Position numbers and translations under genes: made by a program. Of a DNA stretch of 64,000 bases, positions 26,116 to 34,930 are shown piece after piece. The notes beneath the pieces were generated by a model. The model had not been told where the DNA came from, did no database searches, and saw only the letters and a program-made list of their open reading frames with translations. Every line of letters begins with the position of its first letter. Within the stretch, counting starts at the first letter, position 1. The stretch spans positions 62,001 through 126,000 of the forward strand of contig NZ_FOLG01000002.1 in NCBI RefSeq assembly GCF_900112335.1, read 5' to 3'. The stretch is from Tropicimonas isoalkanivorans (GTDB lineage: Bacteria > Pseudomonadota > Alphaproteobacteria > Rhodobacterales > Rhodobacteraceae).

Positions 26116-26633
26116 CCCAGGCCCCCGTTCGTCTCGATCGCCCAGTGCAGGATGGCGATGGCGTCGGCCTCGTTGTCGTCGACGGGCGAGAACCCTCGTG
26201 CTCGCGCCGCGGCGATCATCGCCTCCTTGGGCGCATTGCCCTTGCCGGTGGCGTGGCGTTTGATCGATCCAACGGCGACGCCCTCGTATGGCACGCCACG
26301 CAGCTCCGCCCATGCCGTCAGCGTGGCCATCAGCCCGCCATAAACGTGGCTCGCGTCCACGCCCCTGTGAGCTCTCACCTCTTCGAACCAGATCGCGGCG
26401 ATGGGCCCCGACAACCGGTCGAGTTCGGTCAGCCAGTTGGTGAAACGCAGGTAGCGCATGCCGCCTCCGTCGAATCGTCCGGGCCGGAAGCTGACCGTGC
26501 CGCTGGTGATCAGTCCGTCATGGCTGCGGAGCGCCCAGCCGGTCGTGGTGCCGAGGTCGAGGGCGAGGATGCAGGACCTATTGATCGCGCCCGGTTCGGG
26601 GCGGACGTTCTGCGCGGAAATCGATGTGTTCAT
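26112..26633 (-). CDS. RuvC-like Holliday junction resolvase
   Basis: A 173-residue RNase H-fold nuclease. Acidic residues fitting the RuvC active site are Asp26 (LALDLGTTTGWA), Glu84 (IWFEEV) and the Asp pair of VDDNEADAIAIL (about 152-157). The length matches RuvC. In phages it resolves branched DNA before packaging. It heads the operon that continues with the 66-residue protein and DUF6362, immediately next to the repeat array. Confidence 0.85.
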   Translation of the reverse strand: MNTSISAQNVRPEPGAINRSCILALDLGTTTGWALRSHDGLITSGTVSFRPGRFDGGGMRYLRFTNWLTELDRLSGPIAAIWFEEVRAHRGVDASHVYGGLMATLTAWAELRGVPYEGVAVGSIKRHATGKGNAPKEAMIAAARARGFSPVDDNEADAIAILHWAIETNGGLG

Positions 26634-26761
26634 CGTGAAGGCTCACAAGCTGTGGGCCTTCGGCTTCGGTCGCCGCAAGAATTAGCATCCGGCGGTCCTC
26701 GGCCAAAGCGAAAACGACCGTCGACGCGGCGACGGACGACGCTCAACGCTCTGAACGCCCC

Positions 26762-27058
26762 GGTCCCAACCTCCGAACGCGTGGTCCCAACCTTCGAGGG
26801 GGTTGGGACAGCCCTTTATCGTTTCACTCCAATGGCTTGCATGAATGTGGTCCCAACCTCGGTGTCCCCAACGGGGGTCCTTCTCTTTTCGTATAGAAGA
26901 ACATGTTCCCGACCTTTTCCGTTCTCCCACATGAATGTGTAGCAAAAGGTTGGGACCACGGGGTGAGGTTGGGGACACCGTTGTTTTTGAACGGCTTTTC
27001 GTGTCCCCAACCCCCTCGGTAGGTTGGGACAGGGTTGGGACCAACGGGAGGTTGGGAC
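26762..27058. repeat. Iteron-like array: 12 copies of GGTTGGGAC / GTCCCAACC
   Basis: The 535-base gap 26634-27168 contains no convincing gene but holds 12 copies of a 9-10 base element in both orientations. Forward copies (GTCCCAACC type) start at about 26762, 26783, 26849, 26863, 26905 and 27003. Reverse copies (GGTTGGGAC type) start at about 26801, 26948, 26967, 27022, 27033 and 27050. Copies at 26863, 26967 and 27003 have one extra C/G and 26905 is degenerate (GTTCCCGACC). Two further CATGAATGTG words occur at 26840 and 26930. It lies between the replication module side and the late side, next to the resolvase, and could be a replication origin or a multi-site operator. Confidence 0.85.
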
Positions 27059-27103
27059 GCCGCGCGCTTCACATCAGCGCCGGCTAGAACAGTATCGATT
27101 TCC

Positions 27104-27133
27104 TTGACACCGGCTTACCTTCCAGCCGATTCT
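27104..27133 (+). promoter_or_regulatory. Possible promoter of the GHKL-Shedu gene
   Basis: A perfect -35 hexamer TTGACA at 27104-27109 is followed after 18 bases by GATTCT, a poor -10. The ATG of the downstream gene is 36 bases further with GAGGGG as ribosome-binding site. The weak -10 keeps confidence low. Confidence 0.35.
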
Positions 27134-27168
27134 GGACGGGTGAAACAATCTTTATTCGAGGGGCTTAG

Positions 27169-29184
27169 ATGGCAGATGGCACTTTCAGAGTGCAGGTCGA
27201 GCACGACCATCTGCGCAAGCTCGCGAATGCGACGCCGGTGCAGGGGGTCGCCGAACTGGTTTGGAATGCCCTAGACGCGGACGCCACGCGTGTCGATGTT
27301 GACGTCGACGTGGGCGAGCTCGGCATGCGCTCCATCACGGTGACGGACAACGGTCACGGCTTCTCACGCCAAGAGGCCGAAGCGCTGTTCGGGAAGGTCG
27401 GTGGGTCATGGAAACGGCATGGCGCGCGATCCAAGAGCAAGGGCCGCGCTTTGCACGGCAAGGAGGGAAAAGGCCGGTTCAGAGCGCTCGGCCTCGGTCG
27501 TGTGGCGGATTGGAGCGTCCGATATCGCGAGGGTAATCGCCTCATGGCGTTTCGTATGACGTTGATCCGCGATGCACTCGTGGATGTGCGCATCACAGAG
27601 GCGACGGAGGCGGATGCCGCGCTTGGAACGGGCGTCGAGGTGAGGATTTCCGAACTCGACCGACAGTTCCGGTCGCTTGATCCGGAACGAGCCGTGCCCG
27701 ACCTATCGGCAGTATTCGCGGTTTATCTCACCGACTATCGAGACGCCGCGGTTTATTTCGACCACCAAAAGCTCGACCCAGAAGCGAACATCGTTGAAAG
27801 GAACAAGATCTCGTTGTCACCCATTGAGGCTGACGGCGAGGAATACCCTGTGGCGTTGGAGCTGATCCAGTGGAGTTCGGCGCCAGAGCGATCAGTGTTC
27901 TTCTGCGGTGAAGACGGATTTCCGTTCGCGAGGATTGCGCCAAAATTCCACACGACTGGATATGTGTTCTCGGCCTATCTGAAATCCCGGTATGTCGACC
28001 GCCTTCAGGAACGCGGAGCCATCGACCTGGCCGAAATGGATTCGGCGATGGCAGAAGCCTACGACGAAGCAGCAGAAGCTATCCAGGCACACTTCAAGCA
28101 GGCCGGTGCAGCGGCCGCTCGCACTGAGATTGATCGCTGGAAGGCTGAGCGGAGCTACCCTTACGACACTGAACCGCAGACCCCAGTCGAGGCTGCCGAG
28201 CGCCAAGTCTTCGACATCGTAGCATTGACGGTGAGCAAGCACCTCTCGGATTTTTCGGAGCAAAGCACCAAGAGTCGCGCCCTCCAAATGCGGATGCTTC
28301 GGCAGGCAATCGAAAGGGGGCCAGACGAGCTTCAGAACATTCTTACGCAGGTTCTTGATCTACCCAAGAAGACGCGAAATGAGTTTTCTCGCCTCCTTGA
28401 GGAGGCTGACTTGGCAAATGTTATCAGCGCCTCACGACTTGTCTCCGACCGGCTCAAATTCCTGTCGGGTATCGAGCATCTACTCTACGATCCGGAAACT
28501 CGCGGACTACTGAAGGAACGCAGCCAACTTCACCGGATGATTGCCGAAGGCAATACCTGGATTTTTGGCGAAGAGTTTGCCCTGACCGTAGACGATAAGG
28601 GTCTGAGGGAAGTTCTACGCAAGCATCGCGAAATGATCGGCGCAGAAACCGTCATTGACGAGCCCGTTAAGCGCATTGACGGGAAAACAGGCATTGTTGA
28701 TTTGATGCTATCGAGAGCAGTGCCTCTCAGCCGGTCGGAAGAGCGTGAGCATCTGATCGTTGAATTAAAGCGCCCATCCGTAGTGATTGGCGCGAGAGAG
28801 CTAACGCAGATTGAAAGCTACGCCTTCGCGATCGCTGGAGATGAGAGATTCCGCGACCTGAAAACCAGATGGACCTTCTGGGCGGTCTCGAACGACCTTG
28901 ATGAGCACGCCCGGCGGCGGACCCGTCAGGAGGGCAGTCCGCCAGGGCGCGTTTTCAAGGAGGGCCTGATCGAAATATGGGTTCGGCCATGGTCGGAAAT
29001 CCTCGCGGACAGCAAAGGTCGTATGCGGTTTGTACAAGACCATCTGAAGGCCAACGTAGAGGGAGATGCGGCTCTCAAATATCTCAAGACGACCTACGCA
29101 AAATATCTTGAAGGCATCGTCGAGGGTGAGGATGACAATGCAACAAATAGCCCTTCGGACCCGGAAGATGAGGGAAGTGATTAG
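27169..29184 (+). CDS. GHKL ATPase fused to a Shedu-like PD-(D/E)XK nuclease, putative defence protein
   Basis: A 671-residue protein. The N-terminus is a GHKL (HSP90/MutL/histidine-kinase type) ATPase: N-box Glu29-Asn33-Asp36 (AELVWNALDADAT), G1 box DNGHGF at 60-65, G2 glycines GKEGKGRFRALGLG at 97-110. A helical middle follows. From about 440 the sequence matches the Shedu/DUF4263 pattern: LHRMIAEGNTWIFGEEF at 454-470, Asp511 (GIVDLML), then Glu532-x-Lys534 (LIVELKRPS) and QIESYA. Codon use is visibly AT-richer than neighbouring phage genes. It is monocistronic on the strand opposite to the replication operon, so a cargo defence gene is the best reading. ATP binding would gate the nuclease; this is inference. 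Confidence 0.8.
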   Translation: MADGTFRVQVEHDHLRKLANATPVQGVAELVWNALDADATRVDVDVDVGELGMRSITVTDNGHGFSRQEAEALFGKVGGSWKRHGARSKSKGRALHGKEGKGRFRALGLGRVADWSVRYREGNRLMAFRMTLIRDALVDVRITEATEADAALGTGVEVRISELDRQFRSLDPERAVPDLSAVFAVYLTDYRDAAVYFDHQKLDPEANIVERNKISLSPIEADGEEYPVALELIQWSSAPERSVFFCGEDGFPFARIAPKFHTTGYVFSAYLKSRYVDRLQERGAIDLAEMDSAMAEAYDEAAEAIQAHFKQAGAAAARTEIDRWKAERSYPYDTEPQTPVEAAERQVFDIVALTVSKHLSDFSEQSTKSRALQMRMLRQAIERGPDELQNILTQVLDLPKKTRNEFSRLLEEADLANVISASRLVSDRLKFLSGIEHLLYDPETRGLLKERSQLHRMIAEGNTWIFGEEFALTVDDKGLREVLRKHREMIGAETVIDEPVKRIDGKTGIVDLMLSRAVPLSRSEEREHLIVELKRPSVVIGARELTQIESYAFAIAGDERFRDLKTRWTFWAVSNDLDEHARRRTRQEGSPPGRVFKEGLIEIWVRPWSEILADSKGRMRFVQDHLKANVEGDAALKYLKTTYAKYLEGIVEGEDDNATNSPSDPEDEGSD

Positions 29185-29250
29185 TATCGGCTTTCGGGGC
29201 ACGCATATTCAGAAATTGATCGTTTCATTTCTCCGCAGTCCAAAGCGCCC

Positions 29251-31839
29251 TCAGCCGTCTCGCCGATACCGCCACTCCCGCGGCGCCTCGCGCCCGCCCT
29301 CGTCGCGCCGCCGGTAGCGCTCCCAACCGTTCGCCTTGAGGTAAGCGGAGACGCGCATCTGGTCGCCGCGCGTCCAGCGGGCGGGTTCGAGCCCGATGGC
29401 CTCCTCGAGGATCTCGCCGACCGCCACATCCCTCAACGGCTCCGGACGCGGCACGCTCTCGGTGCGGGAGTTGCCGTAGTCGGGGAAGCCGTCGGAGACG
29501 GTCCGGATCTCGTGCGTCAGCCAGTGCTCGATCAGGTCGTCCCAGGCGTCGGACTGGTAGCGACGATCCTGTTCCTCGCGGGCTTCGGCAAGCAGCGCCG
29601 GATCGTCGATCCACCAGATCGCGCCGCCACGGAAGCGGTGAACGGCCTCGGCCCAGAGCTGGTCCCGGTCGCGCGCGAGCGCCGCGATATCGATTGCACC
29701 GCAGCGAAGCGGCCAGAAGCGGCGGTTGCCGGTCTCGTCGCGCAGATAGGTGTCGGGGTTCACAGTGCCGGCGAAGACGCACTGGCGCGGCACCTCGACG
29801 GTATAGCGCCCATACGGCGGTCGGAAGCGGTCGGTGGTGCGGGTCAGGAACGCCTTGATGCGCGAGACCTCGGCGCGGCCGATGGCGTCGAGTTCGGCAA
29901 TCTCCACGATCCAGACGCCCTGCATGTGCAGCGCCGCGTCCTTCGAGCCAAGTTCCGGCAGCTCGTCGGTGAACCATTCCTCGCCGGCGAGCACCTTTAT
30001 CGCGGTGGATTTGCGCGCGCCCTGCGGCCCCTCGAGGATCAGCATGTGGTCGGCCTTCACGCCGGGCCGGTATATGCGGGCGACGGCCGAGATCAGCCAG
30101 AGCGCACCGATGGTGTGATGGAACGCCGTCGGCTCCGCGCCGAGATGGGCGCTGGTCCATGTCTCGATCCGGGGCGTGCCATCCCATGTCAGGGTGTCGA
30201 GCCAGTCGCGGACCGGATGGATACGCAGCTCGCGGGCGACGGCGCCGACAGCGCGGCTCACGACCACCGGGGCGACGTTGATGCCGCGGAGCTGCAACCA
30301 CTCGGCGGTGCGGATGTCGTCGGCGTCCTCCCATGGACGCGGAAGGGACGCGGCCGCACAATCCCACGGCAGCGGCTGACGCACCACGATCTCCTGCCCG
30401 AATTCGTCGAAGGCGAGAACGCCGGCGAAAGCGGGATCGGAGGTCAGCGCGACAATGACGTTGGCCTCGTTGCGTTCGGGCGCGCCTGCGAGGTCGAGCC
30501 GGAGGCGCCTGAACCAGGCGGGTTTCGGGATCGGCGCGCGCGGGTCGCCGGTGGCGTTCACGCGTCGGCGGAGCTCGGCCAGCTGCTGGGTCAGGACCGA
30601 CATGCCGATCCCGGTCGCGGACTTGATGCGCGCGATGACCTGACGTTCGGGTAGCGGGTCGAGTTTCGCCAGCGCGATGCGCCCGAGCAGCGTGGACAGG
30701 GCTTCGAACTCGGGCGGATTGGTCAGGGCCTCGGCCGCGGCGATCAGCGTTGCGGGATCGTCGGCGGAGGCGACGATGAGCGTAGCCGCCCCCGGCTCGA
30801 CAGGGTCGCCGTCCTGCGACTTCGCTGTGGTGTCAGTCGGTCGCGCGTAATCCTCGGCGCGAGCGCCGCGCAGAAGGTCGTCGTTGAAATCGTCGCCATG
30901 CAGCGGCGCAACAATTTCGTTCGGGATATCGGCCCGGTTCAGGCGGTCCGAGAGCGTCGCAGCCGCCTGGCGGCCGGCGTCTCCGGCATCGGCGTAGATG
31001 GTGACGCGCCGGGTGCCCTCCGGCCACTGGAATCGCGCCAGACCGTCCGCCGACAGCGCCGCCCAGACCGACGTGCCGAAGAGCGCGTGTGCGGCGAGCG
31101 CCGTCTCGATCCCTTCCGCGACGCCGATGTGCCCGTCCTCCGGTATCGGGAACAGCCGGACCGAGGCGTCCTTCACGCTGCCGAGCATCTTCTTGCCCGG
31201 GGGCGCCTTGGCGCTGCCGTCGTCAAGCAGGAAGGTGCGGTGGATGCCCGGCGCGCGCTCTCCGTCCGGCAGCCGGAGGATCGCGATCAGGCCGGGCCAG
31301 CCGCGGCAGCTGTCGAAATCCGGAAGATCGGGGTGGAACAGCAGATCGGGCGATCCGGGATCCGACAACCCGCGAGCGCGCAGATAGGTCTCGCCTGGCG
31401 TGCCCGCGAGCGGTACTGCCCCGCCGACAAGACGCGCGATCTCGGCCGAATGGTCCGGGCGTGCGCGGCTGGTCGACGACGGCGCTGACCGCGGCGCGGG
31501 ATGGTCTATCCCCGCCAACCGCGCCGCCTCGTCGAAGAGCGCGCCGTCGCAGAGCCCTGTCGCCTGCGCGATCAGGTCGATGGGACCGGCCCGCTCGCCG
31601 GTGGCGTAGTCGAAGCCCCAGCCTGCATAGGGCCCGTCGAGATGGATGGTGCAGGAGCCCTCCTTGCGCGGCGGGCGCCCGGAGAGGTCCGCGCAGCGCA
31701 AGGAACGACGGTCCCGCGCGAGCCTGGCCTCGGGGAAGAGCCCCGGCAGCCAGTCGGCAGCGGTGCAGGCCAGGCGTTCCTTCACGGCAGCGAGGTCATG
31801 CCGGGTCTTCGGGACCGCGATGTCGTTGAGATCGATCAT
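29251..31839 (-). CDS. VapE-type primase-helicase (Toprim plus AAA helicase)
   Basis: An 862-residue replication protein. N-terminal zinc/CHC2-like region (about 40-95), Toprim region with AEGIETAL (241-248) and YADAGDAG (282-289), and a C-terminal VapE/DUF5906 helicase with Walker A GPQGARKST (604-612) and an arginine-finger region near DETGNRRFWPL. It would prime and unwind phage DNA. The start ATG (MIDLNDIAVPKTRHD) lies in a leader sequence shared with two other genes of the module. Convergent with the GHKL-Shedu gene. Confidence 0.88.
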   Translation of the reverse strand: MIDLNDIAVPKTRHDLAAVKERLACTAADWLPGLFPEARLARDRRSLRCADLSGRPPRKEGSCTIHLDGPYAGWGFDYATGERAGPIDLIAQATGLCDGALFDEAARLAGIDHPAPRSAPSSTSRARPDHSAEIARLVGGAVPLAGTPGETYLRARGLSDPGSPDLLFHPDLPDFDSCRGWPGLIAILRLPDGERAPGIHRTFLLDDGSAKAPPGKKMLGSVKDASVRLFPIPEDGHIGVAEGIETALAAHALFGTSVWAALSADGLARFQWPEGTRRVTIYADAGDAGRQAAATLSDRLNRADIPNEIVAPLHGDDFNDDLLRGARAEDYARPTDTTAKSQDGDPVEPGAATLIVASADDPATLIAAAEALTNPPEFEALSTLLGRIALAKLDPLPERQVIARIKSATGIGMSVLTQQLAELRRRVNATGDPRAPIPKPAWFRRLRLDLAGAPERNEANVIVALTSDPAFAGVLAFDEFGQEIVVRQPLPWDCAAASLPRPWEDADDIRTAEWLQLRGINVAPVVVSRAVGAVARELRIHPVRDWLDTLTWDGTPRIETWTSAHLGAEPTAFHHTIGALWLISAVARIYRPGVKADHMLILEGPQGARKSTAIKVLAGEEWFTDELPELGSKDAALHMQGVWIVEIAELDAIGRAEVSRIKAFLTRTTDRFRPPYGRYTVEVPRQCVFAGTVNPDTYLRDETGNRRFWPLRCGAIDIAALARDRDQLWAEAVHRFRGGAIWWIDDPALLAEAREEQDRRYQSDAWDDLIEHWLTHEIRTVSDGFPDYGNSRTESVPRPEPLRDVAVGEILEEAIGLEPARWTRGDQMRVSAYLKANGWERYRRRDEGGREAPREWRYRRDG

Positions 31840-31847
31840 CGCACCCC

Positions 31848-33167
31848 TCAGGCCAGAAGGACGAGCCCGCGCTCGGCCCGGGTGATCGCCGTGTAGAGCC
31901 AGCGGCGCCGGTCGATCTCGTTTCGGCCCAGCCCGTCGTCCCAGACGATCACGTTCTCCCACTGCGAGCCCTGCGCCTTATGCGCGGTGATCGCCCAGCC
32001 GAAGGTCGCCTCGGTGAGCAGCCGCTTCTCCTTGTAGTCGCGGTCATGGCGCTTGTCGTCGTAGGCGACGTGGTCCTCGAAATGCCCCTTGTAGATGCGC
32101 AGCCGGCCCGGACGCCCGTCCTCATAGGGCTCGCCGATGTGGCGTCCGTCCTCGTCATGGACGACGGCGGAAAAGTAGAGGCTGCCCTCGTCGACGATGT
32201 CCTCGAGCGTCACGAACATCCCGTTGATCAGCCCCAGATCGTTCTGGTTCTTCAGGCAGATGATCTTCTCGGCCGGCCCCGTGGGCAGCCAGCTCCCGCC
32301 GAGGCCGGCCGCTGCACGCATGGCGTTGTTGATCTGCAGCCGCGTGGCGTTCAGCCCGCAGATCAGCTGGCCGCCGCGCAGCGCCTGTTCCGGCGTGATG
32401 TCGCCCTTGCGGAGCTTGGCGACATGATCGTCGTAGACGCCGAAGCCGATCGGCCGGCCCTCGCGCGCCATGGTGGCGAGACGGATGATCGCGCTCTCGG
32501 CCGCCTGGCGGTGGATCTCGGTCAGCATCACGTCCGGCTCGTCGCGGGTGAAGGCGCCTTCGCCCCGGATCGGCGGCAGCTGGCCGGGATCGCCGAGCAC
32601 GAGGATCGGCTTGCCGAAGCTCATCAGGTCGCGCGCCATCTCCTCGCCGACCATCGACACCTCGTCGAGCACGATCAGCCGGGCGTCCGCCGCGTCGCTC
32701 TGCGGGTTCAGGGCGAAGCGCGGGTGCTTCATCGCCGAGAGCCCCTGGCGCATCGCCTCGATCGCGGCATCGGCCGTGGTGCGCGCGAACCCGGTGAGAC
32801 GGAGCGCGTCGCGTTCGGCCACCGCAATCTTGCGGGCAGCCTCCTCGATCTCCTCCTCGGTCGCCTCGATCACCGAATAGATCAGGCTGTGGATGGTGCG
32901 CGCCGGCGTGCCCTTGCGGGTCAGCACCAGCGCGGCCTTGCCGGTGAAGGTGGCGGTGACGACGCCTGGCACGCAGCGGCCGTCCTTCGCGCTGCGGTGG
33001 GGCGAGAGGCCGAGTTCCTCGAGCGCGAACTTCAGCACGGTGCTCTTGCCGGACCCGGCATAGCCGAACAGGCGGAATACCTGCTGCTGCTCTGTGCGGG
33101 TCTCGAACCACTCCTTGATCTCGCGGATCGCGGCGGCCTGCGTGGCGGATGGGGTGAACTCGGTCAT
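31848..33167 (-). CDS. RecD/Pif1-like superfamily 1 DNA helicase
   Basis: A 439-residue helicase. Walker A FGYAGSGKST (34-43), Walker B RLIVLDEVSM, the GDPGQLPPI motif III and the C-terminal motifs ITAHKAQGSQW and LYTAITRAERGLVLL define a RecD2/Dda/Pif1-like 5'-3' helicase. The start overlaps the upstream gene's stop by four bases. It ends nine bases before the VapE gene and is part of the same replication operon. Confidence 0.9.
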   Translation of the reverse strand: MTEFTPSATQAAAIREIKEWFETRTEQQQVFRLFGYAGSGKSTVLKFALEELGLSPHRSAKDGRCVPGVVTATFTGKAALVLTRKGTPARTIHSLIYSVIEATEEEIEEAARKIAVAERDALRLTGFARTTADAAIEAMRQGLSAMKHPRFALNPQSDAADARLIVLDEVSMVGEEMARDLMSFGKPILVLGDPGQLPPIRGEGAFTRDEPDVMLTEIHRQAAESAIIRLATMAREGRPIGFGVYDDHVAKLRKGDITPEQALRGGQLICGLNATRLQINNAMRAAAGLGGSWLPTGPAEKIICLKNQNDLGLINGMFVTLEDIVDEGSLYFSAVVHDEDGRHIGEPYEDGRPGRLRIYKGHFEDHVAYDDKRHDRDYKEKRLLTEATFGWAITAHKAQGSQWENVIVWDDGLGRNEIDRRRWLYTAITRAERGLVLLA

Positions 33168-33913
33168 GAATAGCGCGCCTCCACTGCGTAATCCTTGACG
33201 ATCCCGCCGCGGGTCGGATCGCCCACCTCGCACGGACGGACGAAGACCCGGCGCCCGTCGGCGAGCTGCCGCCAGTGACCGCGGCGAATGTGCCAGCGCG
33301 GGCTGGCGTGACTGCCGCCCTGCGGAGAAGTCGCCGCGCGCAGACGCGCCGGATCGATGGCGACCTGACGCCAGACCCATCCGCGCACGCCCTCGCGGGA
33401 CAGGCGGGACCGTTTTGCAAGCGACACCTTGCGGTCGCGGATTTCAGGGGAGGCGCCAAGGATGGTCAGCGCGCGCCAGACGATGCCGGCGGCGACTTCG
33501 CCGTGACCGCGGACCGTCTCGTCGCTCCGCTCGGCCGGGTTGCCCTCGATCTCCGCCTTGCCGTCCGGATGCATCCAGATCCGCACCAGGCAATCCGTCC
33601 AGCCGCGCGGCGCCCGCCTGCGCATGAGGAACGTTGCCTCGACGATATCGCCGTCGGCGCGGGCGCAGACGATCAGGCCCGAGGGAGACGCGCGCTGCTC
33701 GCGCACCTCGAAGATCACGGACGGATGCGGCAGCCGAAGCGGACCGGTAAAGACCCGGATCATCGCGCGGTCGACGATATCGCCATCGAAGGCGGCCTGA
33801 TCGCCGAAGAAATAGATCGGCGCGAACTCCGCCGCTCCGAGCAGGTCGGAGCACCAGAAACGCTCGCGATGCGCGCGCACGATCCGCTTGAGTTCGTAGG
33901 CGTCGGGGATCAT
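33164..33913 (-). CDS. Conserved phage protein of unknown function, replication operon
   Basis: A 249-residue protein (start MIPDAYELKRIVRAHRERFW), coupled by four-base overlaps to the Cas4-like gene upstream and the helicase downstream. The N-terminal half is beta-rich (HPSVIFEVREQRASPSGLIVCA, ATFLMRRRAPRGWTDCLVRIW) and the C-terminus contains a basic RWHIRRGHWRQLADG stretch that could bind nucleic acid. I recognise no catalytic motif. Confidence 0.7.
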   Translation of the reverse strand: MIPDAYELKRIVRAHRERFWCSDLLGAAEFAPIYFFGDQAAFDGDIVDRAMIRVFTGPLRLPHPSVIFEVREQRASPSGLIVCARADGDIVEATFLMRRRAPRGWTDCLVRIWMHPDGKAEIEGNPAERSDETVRGHGEVAAGIVWRALTILGASPEIRDRKVSLAKRSRLSREGVRGWVWRQVAIDPARLRAATSPQGGSHASPRWHIRRGHWRQLADGRRVFVRPCEVGDPTRGGIVKDYAVEARYS

Positions 33914-34707
33914 GGCCGCTCTCCCCAGCACCGCTCCGCCCAGGCGCAGGGCGCGTGCCACTTGCCGGCAGCCATGCCGCCGCGGCACAGAACCGCCGTA
34001 GGCTCGGCCGCCGCGCGCGGCAGCCATTCTCCCGCCTCGGAGGCCCGGACCACGGCAACGGCGCGATCCGACATTTCCTGCGCGAGATGTGCATCGAAGG
34101 GCACGAGCTCGGCATGCAGCTCCATCGTGTCGCGGTTGAGCGCAGTGAAGAGCGCCGGGGTCGGCAGGTCCATGTAGGCCTGATAGAGCGCGATCTGGGC
34201 GGCATAGACCGGCCGGGCGAGGCTGACGCCGCGCTTGACCACGTCCTTCCAGCTGGCTGCGCCGAGCGCCTTGTTCTCCCAGAGCGCGGGATAGTCCATC
34301 GCGACTGGGCCGGAGACGAGGCAGCCGTCGATATGGCCCTTGAAGCGCCCGCCGAGGGCCTCAAACCCGAACTGGCGTCCATCGGGTCGCTCGGTGCGCA
34401 GGTCGAACCCGGCGATCCGGAACCAGCCTGCAACGATGTCCTCAGCCCGGTGGCCCGCCTCGAAGATGCGCAGCGTGCGCGGCGCAAACTCCTGGCCCTC
34501 GTCTTTTGGGACCGCGAGAAAGTCGTACTGGATCTGGCGCAGGCAGTCGCGGCCGAGACCCGAGGAACTGACATAGGTGCGCGGACGCTCGGCGCGGTGG
34601 CGCGCGGACAGCGCCGTGTCGATGGCGGCGGACACGGCCTGCGCGATGGGCGGGCGCGGCGCGACTGCGCCATAGAGGAAGCCCGAGCCATGGTTCAGGT
34701 CGATCAT
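33910..34707 (-). CDS. Cas4/RecB-like PD-(D/E)XK nuclease with iron-sulfur cysteines
   Basis: A 265-residue nuclease. Active-site residues are His86, Asp127 (GHIDGCL), Glu144-x-Lys146 (LWENKAL) and Gln171/Tyr175 (AAQIALYQAY), the RecB-family order. Cys55 near the N-terminus and Cys241, Cys254 and Cys260 near the end match the four-cysteine [4Fe-4S] arrangement of Cas4/AddB nucleases. It would resect phage DNA ends for recombination together with the Sak4-like ATPase. The ATG (MIDLNHGSGF) lies in the shared leader sequence of the module. Confidence 0.85.
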   Translation of the reverse strand: MIDLNHGSGFLYGAVAPRPPIAQAVSAAIDTALSARHRAERPRTYVSSSGLGRDCLRQIQYDFLAVPKDEGQEFAPRTLRIFEAGHRAEDIVAGWFRIAGFDLRTERPDGRQFGFEALGGRFKGHIDGCLVSGPVAMDYPALWENKALGAASWKDVVKRGVSLARPVYAAQIALYQAYMDLPTPALFTALNRDTMELHAELVPFDAHLAQEMSDRAVAVVRASEAGEWLPRAAAEPTAVLCRGGMAAGKWHAPCAWAERCWGERP

Positions 34708-34919
34708 CGCTCGCGCTCCCAGAACCCGCCAGCCTGCGCGATGCAGGTCAGCTTGTGGAACTGCGCGTCCGTCAGCCGGGCGCTCTCGCCGAACCGAGCC
34801 AGCTTCTCGCGGAGGCTGTCGCAGAACTCGATCTCGAAGTCGGTGACGGCGTTCTCGGTGGCCGGCTCGAGCAGAGGCTTCCAGCTGCAGGACGCGGTGT
34901 TGTTGTTCAGGTCGATCAT
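34704..34919 (-). CDS. Small protein, unknown function, replication operon
   Basis: A 71-residue protein (start MIDLNNNTASCSWKP) coupled to the Cas4-like gene by a four-base overlap. The C-terminal half (FEIEFCDSLREKLARFGESA) is helical. It shares its first five residues and upstream leader with two other genes of the operon. Confidence 0.65.
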   Translation of the reverse strand: MIDLNNNTASCSWKPLLEPATENAVTDFEIEFCDSLREKLARFGESARLTDAQFHKLTCIAQAGGFWERER

Positions 34920-34930
34920 CGCACGCCCCC

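Noticed and set aside
24909-26942. Long plus-strand open frame of over 600 codons
   Set aside because: It runs antisense to the HNH, DUF6362 and RuvC-like genes and across the repeat array, is rich in Arg, Pro and Ser, and shows no domain; typical GC-rich antisense openness.
26762-27058. CRISPR array
   Set aside because: The repeated word is only 9-10 bases, occurs in both orientations and the spacing is irregular; no cas genes are near.
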